Shown one piece after another: positions 1 through 9,499 of a stretch of 64,000 nucleotides of DNA. Position 1 is the first letter of the stretch. Each line of letters begins with the position of its first letter. The notes under the pieces were generated by a model. That model did no database searches. It was not told where the DNA came from and was given only the letters and a program-made list of their open reading frames with translations. The position numbers were made by a program, and so were the translations under genes. The stretch is from Acanthornis magna (taxonomy: Eukaryota > Chordata > Aves > Passeriformes > Acanthizidae): positions 310,001 through 374,000 of the forward strand of contig JAWUZG010000333.1 of NCBI GenBank assembly GCA_036785705.1, read 5' to 3'.

Positions 1-507
1 TTGGTCCACTTGTGAAAGTTCTCTGTTATGGAAGCTGCCAAGACCCCAGTGTGAATGCAGCATGGGTCTATGTATTTAGAATTTGGACATCATGTATATG
101 TAGTAAAAGCCTGAATTTTGATATGGTATGGATTATGTATTAAAAAGAAATTGGCATATTCAAACACATTTTATGATTTAAGGGATAAATAACATGTATT
201 TGGTATAACAGTATCAAAGATGCTCTATGCCAAAGAGTATTCAGACAATTTCCTGCAAAAGTTGGAGTTTGAATGAATAAGCTGTTAACTTTATTACCTT
301 CAAGCCTTTGTATCTCTAAGTACCACAATATCAGAGTTTCTGCCATAAAAATATGCAGTGTCTGACTGCAATACATATTGCGAACTGTTTAGTTGTAATA
401 TTTTGTTAATGAAACAGGGGTTTTTCCTGTATTTAGCTCCTGTTTGATAGTTCTATTTCAAAGAACACTAAACTCAAGAATTTATCTAATTTTATGCACT
501 CCCAATA
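1..507. other. unique AT-rich non-coding DNA
   Basis: No coding potential, recognised repeat or RNA gene was seen. The only open frame is a 78-codon minus-strand frame with no recognisable protein features, as expected by chance. Confidence 0.5.
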
Positions 508-572
508 AAGGAAGTTGGACTGGATGACATCTAGAGGCTCCTTCTAACCAATATTTCTATCACTGTTTGATT
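508..572 (+). repeat. CR1 LINE 3'-end fragment, old
   Basis: The wording 'gttggactggatgacatcta' followed by 'ggctccttctaacc' and a degenerate 'tttctatcactg' matches the 3' untranslated end of avian CR1 elements, where a run like this precedes the short octamer-like tail repeats. CR1 copies are usually severely 5'-truncated, which explains why only about 65 bp remain. The sense strand is plus. Divergence is high, so the copy is old. The family call comes from remembered consensus wording, not an alignment. Confidence 0.7.
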
Positions 573-575
573 ATT

Positions 576-1204
576 AAAGATACCACTATTAAGTACTTGC
601 AGCCTTGCAATTGTCACCTTTGACAGAGAGAGAGTAACAGATGCTTATAGTTTAATTTTATTCTTTTAAGAAGGAAAGTTTTTTAGAAGAAAAATGAAGC
701 CAAGACACAGCAATGTCAAATGCAGTAATGGCCCTACCCTTACCCAACTCTCAGTGAGCATGTAAAGGCCTTAGTGGAGTTTGCTAGTTAACTCATTTAA
801 GTTGTGAAATTCTTTGTAATATAAGCAATATTGGTTTGTGGTTCCTGTGAAGTTTAGTCTGAAAGGGAATACGCTGGAGACTGTACCTCATAAAGAGCTT
901 GTATCCCGTGTTACAGATGCTCATCTTAGGTGGGACAGAAGCAATTCTGAGAGTCAGAACAAGCAAGTTTTAGTTTTGGCCATTTTCCCTTCACCTTGGG
1001 GGCAGTGCAGTTCAAGTCATAAAGTGCTTTTGCTGAGACTGAGCTTTCCAGTTGCATATCAGTGTTCCAGCTGGAGTTCTTATTTTTTTTCCTGAATCCT
1101 TGGGTTCACTCCATTTTTTCATTTAACTCTGGTAATCAAAAAAGGAATGATCATCAAGCCACCTAAATTATATCCACACTCCTGTGTAGTTTATTGCGCT
1201 GTTA
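576..1204. other. unique non-coding DNA
   Basis: Nothing recognisable. An 85-codon plus-strand frame (838-1095) has no domain, signal peptide or plausible splice context and is treated as chance. Confidence 0.5.
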
Positions 1205-1285
1205 AGTAACTCTTTGTTTGTTTGATTTGTTTTACAGGTAAGTAGCACTTAGAACTGGATAGTCAACAATTTATGTAAGTATATT
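1205..1285 (+). promoter_or_regulatory. candidate recursive splice site with RS-exon
   Basis: A pyrimidine-rich run (TCTTTGTTTGTTTGATTTG then TTTTACAG) ends at 1237 and is joined with no gap to GTAAGT (1238-1243). This makes an acceptor fused to a consensus donor, the defining arrangement of a recursive (ratchet) splice site. A second strong donor, GTAAGTAT, begins at 1275 and delimits a 37-nt RS-exon (1238-1274). That segment has a stop codon in all three frames (TAG, TAA, TAG), the pattern described for vertebrate RS-exons, which trigger decay if retained. In known cases such sites lie in very long first introns, often of neuronal adhesion genes. Usage here is inferred. A chance occurrence in 64 kb is possible, although pyrimidine tract, CAG, GTAAGT and downstream donor together are uncommon. 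The host gene is unknown. Confidence 0.4.
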
Positions 1286-1813
1286 TTGTAATTAGCAAAA
1301 CTAAAATTAAACTCCTGTTTTGTTCTTTAAAGGGAATAGACAAAGTAGGGGGTTAATCATACAATAGCATTTGTTTCAGATGCTAATCAGAATGTTTGAA
1401 GATGTCATTGGGTTTATATTTTTCTCCTTGAAGTGTTATTCATCTGTTAGAGGAAGAAATAAATACAAATACTCTTGGCAATATTTCAAGGAAGTTGAGC
1501 AAACAATATTTACTTTAAACACAGTAAACAAATGAAGGTTTATTTTTTATTCTCAACTCCTTTCAGTTATCGTAATCTTGGAAGTTGTTTTAACTAAATT
1601 AAAATCTCACACACAAATGCAGTGTGTAAACTTTAGTGTCCCTATAACTTTTTCTGCCACAGGATAACTAAGGCTCTAATGCTTATCCAGTCTTTGGCTT
1701 GATGAAAATACTATTAACACTGAGTTCTTATTTATGCAGTATAATGAACAGATCTTAGATCTTGCTTCCTAAAATATGCCTGTGTCAGTTCCCTTCCCCT
1801 TCAGCTGGGGAAA

Positions 1814-1880
1814 TAATCACAGAATAGTTGCAAGGGACCTCTGGAGACCATGTAGTCCAAGCCAATAGTGGTGAAGTGAC
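1814..1880 (-). repeat. CR1 LINE 3'-end fragment, old
   Basis: Read on plus, 'aatcacagaatagttgcaag' then 'ggacctctggagaccatgta' is the reverse complement of the CR1 3' end, so the element runs on the minus strand with its 3' terminus near 1814. Similarity fades beyond about 1880. The preserved piece is short and diverged, typical of an old 5'-truncated insertion. Confidence 0.75.
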
Positions 1881-4800
1881 CCTAATAGTAGCAATAGTGT
1901 GAAAAGATATCCTCAGCCACTCTCAGGGCTCTGACAAGGCTTGCCATCCTCTGTGGGTGCACAGGTGTTATAAAATAAATCCAGTTTTTCTGGTGTATAT
2001 CACTGCTCTCATTATTTTAAAGTCTTAGTATGGTACTCAGTTGCTGCCCAAGCAAACTTTAAAATTCAAATGTTCATTTTTAGCTTTTTAACTTCCCAGC
2101 CTCTCCAGAAGCAGTTGTTATACTGTTAATATACTGTGAAAGGTGTTACAGCTTTGCACTGCAGTGTTGGGAATTAATAAGTGTACATGGCACATTTTTT
2201 CTTGTGGTAAGACTGATAGGCTCTCTGCACTTGACACTGATGCTGTTTGAGCACTTGATCCTCTTAGAAAGTGACTGTGTTTTCCTCCCTGTAGTTTTAA
2301 CTTTGTAGAAGGTTTTTTTTTTTTGTTGTCACTCAACTCCATAGAATTCTTACTTGATGGGGGGGTTTTTGTTTGGTTTGGTTTGTTTTTTTAGTAAGAT
2401 TTTTTCCTTTCTTCTCTTCACAGGTGGATTTTTTTTTTTCTCTTGGGGACATTTTTATTTTGAATTCATATTGTTCTCTTTAACTGATCACACAACTCGC
2501 TCATCCTTAGTCATGGAGGATTTTTCTTTCAACTTCGCCGTGCATTAATGACACCAGTAAGTTTATGACCTAGTCTATGTTTGTTTTAAATTTCAGTAAT
2601 TCATTTGTGTTTTTTATAACAGTGCCCTAATTATCTGATCTTCTTTGACTAAGCTTTTCTCATTTTCCCATGGCATCTTCTCCAGAGGTTTACTTGTGCT
2701 GCCTGCTTTCTGTCATCTTTTGTAAACTGTTCTGCCACAGGATTATTGCTCTACATCAGCTAACACTTTTTTCTCTGAGATTTTTTTTAAAAAATGCATA
2801 TTTTTGTATGCACATGCAAAAGTGAGGTAGATGTGAAGTCACATTTAAACACGGGCTGACAGAGCAATAAAATATGTTCACTAAAACTGTCTAGACCCAC
2901 GTCTGCACATGGAGTTACATCTTCTTTGCAGAGGCCAACTCTGAATTTCTTCTGCCCTTTGAGACACCATTATCACCTTGCATCAGTGTTCTATCTCCTG
3001 CCTGCTAAGTTGGTTACATTGTTGTTTTTCCAAAAATTTAATTTTTTGAAGGTGGGTTACAGGGCTGGTTTAGACAAATAGGAAGGAAGAATGGATGCTT
3101 TTCATTTGTGTTTTCATTTGTCCTGTCTCTCAGAAGTGAGGAGGGGAGTCTTACAGTTCTTCCTGGCAGACTCAGCTCATGGTTCCCCTTTAGGAAAGGA
3201 TTTCAAGAGGTGATTTCCTACTCTAGTGCCACATGTTGGGCCTGGAGTTAAGAAAATCTAAAAGGATCTGCTGACTAGGATTTGGCTATCCCAGTTCAAG
3301 CCACTAGCAGTTTTTTTGCAGAAAAAGTTACCTCTGAACAGCAGAGGTAACAAAAATCTCCCTAGTCGTCCTGCTAATTCACTATTTCTCTTGTGGAGTC
3401 TTTTAATGTACTTTTTACATAACTTTCAATATGTTCTCCTAAGATTGTATGTATGTCTTGCATATCTTTCACCTTTTATCCAGAAATATCCAGAAATACT
3501 TCACCTTTCACTCCAGAAATGGAGTATATCATATATGCTTCTCGTACTGCAAAAACAGTAAGTCTTTTGGTTAAAGTGAGAACTGAAATGTTATCACAAG
3601 ACACTCTGAAAAAATATGAGGCATCTCTTTAAAATAATATCCCTTATTCTTGAAGTGTCAAATAATTTTTTGTGCAATTTTTCCAGAGACTGGTTATTTA
3701 GACTGAGATAAAATTAATGAAAATTAAAATTTTCTCATATGTGAGAAATTTCTTGCATCTTCAGCTGTGTTTTATTGTGGCAAATGGTCTCAAAGGCAAT
3801 GCCTTACATGCATGAAACTTTCTAGAAAAGTGACTAGTGAGTACACCTATGAGATTTATGACAATACTTCTAGAGGTCATTTTTCTTATTTGCTTTTACC
3901 TGGGATTTGCTATGCTGAAGCACTTGAAAATAAGCTATTTCTTCAAAGAAACTGATGAAGATTTGTGCTCTAAAGATGGGGGTTTTCACCTCCTGTTCTG
4001 GATGAGCCTGTTTATTAAAAACAGCCTTAACAGAAAGATCGTCTTCTGGTAATCTGTTGACTGTGGTTTGGTTTGGGCACTGTTGGGCATCTTCCCCGGA
4101 TGGGCTTTCTGACAGTATTGGAAAGGGAAGTCTGTTCTCATTTCCACTGGCAGCAAGCTGCAGCCGTGATCATTTAGTTTCACCATAAAATTTCAGGCAC
4201 TGTTTCTTTGTTGTTTTTCCTTTGGTACCTCTTTTGCTCTTGTACTCTTAATTTTGAAGCAACACAAAATTCTGGCCAGAAAATAGGCCTTACCTTTTCC
4301 TAAGAGTCATCAGCATTGCAAAAAGATTTGTAATACAGCAATCATCAGCTGAAATGGTGGTACTCTTCCCTTTGTCTCAGCAATTGTACAATACTTCCCT
4401 TTTATAGGCAGTCAAGATTAGCTCTCCTATTGGCTTTAGATGGTAGGGATTTACTCTCATATAGCACCAATATCATAAGCAATAGAAATAATTACACTGG
4501 AACCAATGCATCTAAGTAAAGCAGTTAGATTATGTATTTATTAAAATAATAATAAAATATCAGTTCATCTCTGTTTGACTCCATCTTAACCTGCACCTGT
4601 CATATTCACCATTTTATAACTCTTTCATTACTGTGTTTCTCTCAGTGAAGGAAAGAATAAGAACTGTGCATGACTGAGAGATGCAACTGAGACTTTCAGT
4701 TCTCAATGAGTTACCCTGCTACATTTCCATCTTATGGTGCTTCTAAATGTTTTATGCTAGCTGCCTTATTGGAATATGGAAGATGAAAATTTAGGTGCTG

Positions 4801-5362
4801 TCTTGATAATGTGAAAGGTATGCTCCCACTTTCACTAGGCTTTCTAAAAGCTTTGGAAAAGGAATGATAGCAAAAGGAATATTTTATATAGCAAAAAGAC
4901 ATGGCACTAATTTCTTCCATCCAAAAATGTAAAATCTTTGTTTTGTGTCAGAGGATAACTACCTGAGTGTTTGACTTGCCAAAAAAGTTGAAGGGATTGA
5001 TGGAAGATTTTATGGTTCAGTAGTTGTTGAAATGTAACAGGTAACTGATGCTGTTTTGATTGTTTCCTACTATTTCTTTAACATCCTTTAAAACAAACCC
5101 TCTTTTAACTTTTCTAAACATTAAAACTTGCATCAAGCAATAAATTTGTTGATTGGTTTCCTGAGAGTGGAAGGGTCTCAATCTGATATTGTTTAAATTT
5201 CCCAATTTCCAGGGTGAAGGAGCATTTATAGAACAGCACAAGAGGCAATTTCGCTGCTTTGCTTTGTCAGCGTGCCTCAGGAGGAAGATCTGAGGGACCA
5301 CATCTGGATTTACGAGAGGATGTCCCTCTTTTTGTGCTTTTCATCCCTTTTCCTGTCTGCAG

Positions 5363-5596
5363 GCCCTTTCAACAGTGTTGCAAATTAACACTAACTTCTG
5401 GGGGGGCTTTGAAGATGTTGGGTGCTCGCCTACAGTCTGGGCTGACACTGCCAAGATAATGTCCCTGAGCAATCAGGTGCTGCTAAATTGTGATGATCAG
5501 AATGGTTTGTTGGGACAAATTCATAGTCGTGGCTTATGGAGGAATTTCTGTTCCCTGTTACAATTTTTTTCTGAGCTTTTATTATTTTCTATGTAA
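5363..5596 (+). other. exon-like open frame behind strong splice acceptor
   Basis: A long pyrimidine run ends in CTGTCTGCAG at 5362. The following frame stays open to a stop ending at 5596, about 77 codons (beginning ALSTVLQINTNFWGGFEDV). The upper part has balanced amino-acid composition. The lower part turns into low-complexity L/F (CSLLQFFSELLLFSM). I do not recognise the peptide. Internal donor candidates such as CAG|GTGCTG near 5478 are weak. A terminal exon is possible, but chance is more likely. Confidence 0.15.
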
Positions 5597-7477
5597 TGCT
5601 TTCACAACAACAGCCATTTTATTAACTTGACTTTGAAGCTGAAAAGCTACAAACTAGAGGCAGCTTAAGTGATGTTTATGCCCCACTTAGAGCAAGGGGG
5701 TTACCTGGGCCCTGGCACTGCTACTGTGTGGGTCCTCTCCTCTACATCCAGTCCATTCTGAATGTGGGCAAGAGCAGGATCTCATCCTTCAGCTAAGCAG
5801 CACAATCTGGTTGTGAGCAGGGATGCTGATGCCCCTGATATGCTGGCCATGCCTGGGATCCCATGCCCTGTAATTCAGTGAGTGACTAATAGGGAAATCT
5901 GGCATATTTTTTTGACAGTAAAAATCACAGGATCTTGTAGAGGCAAACAAGGCAGTTTCAGTGGAGCTGTGCCTGCTGAGATAGTAAGCTGTGATAAAAC
6001 ACAGTCTGAAAATAATTTAGCTCTTTTTGGAAGGAAACAATTCAGAGTATATATGCTTAAAGTCCTTGCGGGTTTAGTCATTGTCTAATGTAACTACAAC
6101 AAAAATTCAAATCCTATTCCTATGATGAGCTTCCATGTGGTTATCACGGAGACATGGTCATTTGTCAAAACTGAATGGATCACAAAAAATGAGTGTCTCA
6201 ACAACTGCATCTATATTCATGTTTTAATTCAGATCAGGGATGCTCCTCTGAAGTGAATTTCCTAGTTGGTCCCCTTTGATTGGTCTTGGTTGAACAGCAG
6301 TGCACGAAGAATGTGAAGTTGATGTTTTTTTTTTAATGAGACTAAACTAGAGGATGTGCTCAGGGAGTCTTGAATGCACACCAGGTACGTGTGAGCTTCA
6401 GGACAAGGCATCAAAGCAGAGCTAGTCTGAAGTTTGAACAGAGAAACAGCAAAATCTGAAATACATAGAGTAGGGATGACAGATCCTCAGCAGTGTATTT
6501 TGGTATATAGATCAGTTCCTATTTGCCTGTAATAGTGCTTAGTACTGGTAAAATACCACAGAAATGTGTGTTATTCTGCACGTCGGAAAGTGAGTCTTAG
6601 TATGTGAGGAATGTCAAAGCTGAGAATTTGGAATGGATGTCTCTGCCCAGTTTTAAAATGTATTTATGCATATTTAGCATTTCTGCAACTGAAAAACTAA
6701 TTCTTGATTGTATCCAAAAAGAGGACCCTTGCTTTAGTGTTAGAGATGCAAGAACCTCTTCCTTCAGTTGCAGGGTGAGTGCAGCTCACTCTGCAGAGCT
6801 CTGTAGTGATGTGCTGTGCCTTTTCCACATACTCTGAAGAATGAGTCCAAAGAAAAATGACTCTTTGGGGTCAATGGCAAATAAACCTTCCCTCCTTTTC
6901 TTACAGGTGGTCCTTAATCCCCAGAAAAATCAGAGCAGCTAGTTGTGTTGGGGCATTGTTGCTGTGTCTTAGTCTTACGCATACTTTGGAAAATGAAGGT
7001 TGCTGTGAGTTTTAGCAAAATTCTGTTCCAGGCACTGTGCAAAGCTTCAGTGCCTCTCCATGTCCCAGGTGAGCATGTCTGAGTAACAACACAATGATCC
7101 AGCTCATGAAGCTGCAGAATGAAGTCCTGTGTTACTGAAGGCTGCAGCAAGAGGTCATGAAGTGGCTGGTGTGACTAAACTAGTGTGGCAGTGTTAGGGA
7201 GGCTGCTGCTGAATGAGAGAGAAAAACTGACTGGAAAAGACAAGAGTCAAGGAGCAGAGATGAGCGCCCTGTAAAAAACATTCATAGGCCATAACAGAGT
7301 CCAACAAAGGTTTTTTAATTAGTAACACTAAAGATGGGTTAGAAAATTGCACCTGGACCAGCATTATTCACATATGGGGTGAAGTTCGTAAGGATTTAAT
7401 TTCAGCAGTAATAGTTTCCTCTTATAAATAACAGTCTGAAGCTGCTACACCAAGGAGGTTGCTGTTATTGCCTTATT

Positions 7478-7498
7478 GGGGGGGGTGGGGGGGTGGGA
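7478..7498 (+). repeat. G-run, potential G-quadruplex
   Basis: Runs of 8, 7 and 3 guanines separated by single thymines, followed by AGGGGTG about 15 bases later. The long runs can be subdivided into four GGG tracts, so quadruplex folding of the plus strand or its transcript is plausible. It lies in otherwise unremarkable DNA. Confidence 0.6.
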
Positions 7499-8335
7499 AG
7501 TGAATACTGGAGGGGTGAAATTGCTTGTTTCAAGTCACTCAGCTGATCCAAACAGATTGAGCAGCAATTCCCAGTCTCCCTAAAGTATCAGAGCAGTGCA
7601 TAGTGTGTGCAGTATATATAAACCAACAAACACCAGTTTGTGACTCTGTGGCACAGCATGGCGGGGCTCACCCAGCATCTGGGAGCTGCCTCCTCAGTAC
7701 CTGGATCTGGGATAGGGAGGAGGAAGACTGGGGGTGGACTCGTCCTTCTCCCATGAGTGGCCAAGGTCTTCCAGTTGCTACCAAAAACTATGTGCAGTCA
7801 TGCAAAATTAATATATAATCCAAGTGTGTAGGTTGAGTGGTTGATATGAGCTACTGTGGTGGCCAAATTTTGTTGAGTGCCAATACTGTCAGCAAGTTGT
7901 CCCTCATCATTTTGTAGGTATTAGTAAGTTCATTTCGTGTTCTTTGATAGTGCTTATTATCTAAATTATTTTAAATGGTTTGTGTCAGTTCAGTAAATAC
8001 TGGTTATGATTTAAAAAGCATTTTCACAGGTGCTTTACTACATTTGTATTCAAGAGGCATATGCTCCTTTGCATACATCATATAGATAGGCAGTCACTTT
8101 CAGAAGTTGATGTTTCACCCATGTATGGATGGATTTCTATGAGATGAAGTAGAGACTTCTCTGTCAGAGAAAACCATTGTAACTCTCAAATTCTTTGGTC
8201 TTGTCATTTTATTCCAAAGCGTGCAAATGACTTCCAGGCATAAAATCTCCAGAAAGTATTCGTAACTTTGCATGAGGAGCCTGATCCAAAGGTTTCCTTC
8301 TTTCAAAGCTGCTGGAAAGTAGGCAGCATGTGTGT

Positions 8336-8712
8336 CACCTGCCAGAGCAGCCTCAGGCTCTAGCTCACCCTCCTCGTGGCAGATCTGTACTCAGGCTGTA
8401 TTCATGGCACCGTGCTGGCTTCTGCTTTAGTTACCAGATCCACTTTCACACCTTCCGACTTGTCTTCCAGGCTTCCGAGGGAGGCCCGACCATGTCAGGG
8501 TGGGTGTGTGAAGGGTGAAAGTGAAGCAGGGATGTCGAGAAGGCTTTCCAGGCGTTCCTGCCAGCCCCTTTCTCTGCCCGCTGTCCCTGTGCTCGGTGTC
8601 GCTCCCGCGCTGCATTCTCCGTCCTGTCCAGTGGATGGACAAAAAACCTCCCGGTTTTGCTCGAAGGGAGCCGGTGCCCCATCCACGATGGGTGTGCCAC
8701 GTTCCCGAGGAC
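8336..8712. other. CpG-rich patch
   Basis: GC content rises to well over half and I count about 19 CpG dinucleotides in under 380 bp, against near absence in neighbouring kilobases. It reads as a small CpG island or an eroding GC-rich insertion. Overlapping frames of up to 144 codons (8376-8810 plus, 8427-8732 minus) are open in several frames at once. This is what high GC produces, so I do not call a gene. No TATA box or recognised transcription start is visible. It ends at a long T/C tract. Confidence 0.5.
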
Positions 8713-8752
8713 TGCATCCCAATTGTTCCCATGATTCATTTTTACTACTACT

Positions 8753-8808
8753 ACTTCTCTTTTTTTTTTCTTATACTTTTTTTCTTCCCCCCCCCCCCCT
8801 TTCCTTTT
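8753..8808 (+). repeat. polypyrimidine tract with C13
   Basis: T-rich run (with TTTTTTTTTT) leading into 13 consecutive cytosines at 8787-8799, then TTTCC. It is low-complexity, immediately downstream of the CpG-rich patch, and a likely site of length polymorphism and assembly error. Confidence 0.85.
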
Positions 8809-8974
8809 AAAATTATTTTCTCCCCATTCCCTGTAAACTAACTGTGCTGTTGTGATGGTCTGTGGTGCCGACTCAGGATATTTTGGCTTAGATTTAGTTA
8901 AGCACTTGCACAGATGTCACTGATTCTGTGTGATCGTAGACCTCTTACGAAATGCCATGATAAAGGAGGACAGG

Positions 8975-9020
8975 CTTCATGATTAAATGGCCCCTTCCAG
9001 ACCTTAAATATTATGAATCT
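8975..9020 (+). repeat. ancient CR1-like LINE 3' end
   Basis: 'gattaaatggccccttccag' followed by 'accttaaatattatgaatct' resembles the 3' terminus of old amniote CR1 subfamilies, which end in a 'GGCCCCTTCTGGCC...TATGAATCT'-like phrase. It is only about 45 bp and very diverged, so family assignment is tentative. Confidence 0.45.
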
Positions 9021-9435
9021 CACTTCTGCGGTACAGTGGAAAGACGATTAGGACTTCCTACACTACGAAGGAAGAAAGGGAGGTGAAATTTTTAACTGAA
9101 ACTTCCAAATATATTTCTCCTACTTCCACAACCTCAGGGTCAACTGCTCTAGGTAACAGGAACTTTAATTACTTTCAGTAACTTGCCAGGGACAAACACT
9201 ATTTATGTGCCATATCTACTACCATCATGATACCATAAACATGTTGCTGTTGGGAATGGTTTCTACTGCCTAGTTTCTATGTAAATATCCAAAAATGCGT
9301 GCATTTTGGAGATGCTGGGGTTTTCTAGCTACCACTTAATTATATGAAAACTGAACTAGACTACATTTGGTAAGAATTGGCTATAAACCAAAGGGTCTAT
9401 TCTTTAGACAGACTAATCAGTAAAAAAATCCACGA

Positions 9436-9497
9436 TAAAATAATAATAATAATAACAACAATAATAACAAATCATAATAAATATAATAAATAAATAG
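9436..9497 (+). repeat. (TAA)n / AT-rich simple repeat
   Basis: Interrupted run of TAA units with AACAAC interruptions and an AAATAAATAG end. An imperfect trinucleotide microsatellite. Confidence 0.9.
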
Positions 9498-9499
9498 TT

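Larger units (their letters stand above)
1960..8320. other. unique non-coding DNA with scattered splice-like signals
   Basis: No gene recognised. Strong acceptor-like tracts end at 2423 (CTTCTCTTCACAG), 5362 (CCTTTTCCTGTCTGCAG) and 6906 (CCTCCTTTTCTTACAG). Only the one at 5362 is followed by a moderately long open frame. Donor-like GTAAGT follows AACA at 3558. All open frames here are under 95 codons and lack recognisable motifs. Confidence 0.4.

Noticed and set aside
2400..2430. Strong acceptor CTTCTCTTCACAG
   Set aside because: Followed by poly-T sequence with no plausible coding exon or consensus donor (GTGGAT).
6880..6912. Strong acceptor CTCCTTTTCTTACAG followed by GTGGTC
   Set aside because: GTGGTC is a poor donor for a recursive site, and the downstream frame is short and unremarkable.
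8376..8841. Several overlapping frames of 75-144 codons on both strands
   Set aside because: Simultaneous openness in many frames is expected from GC-rich, stop-poor DNA. No conserved motif.
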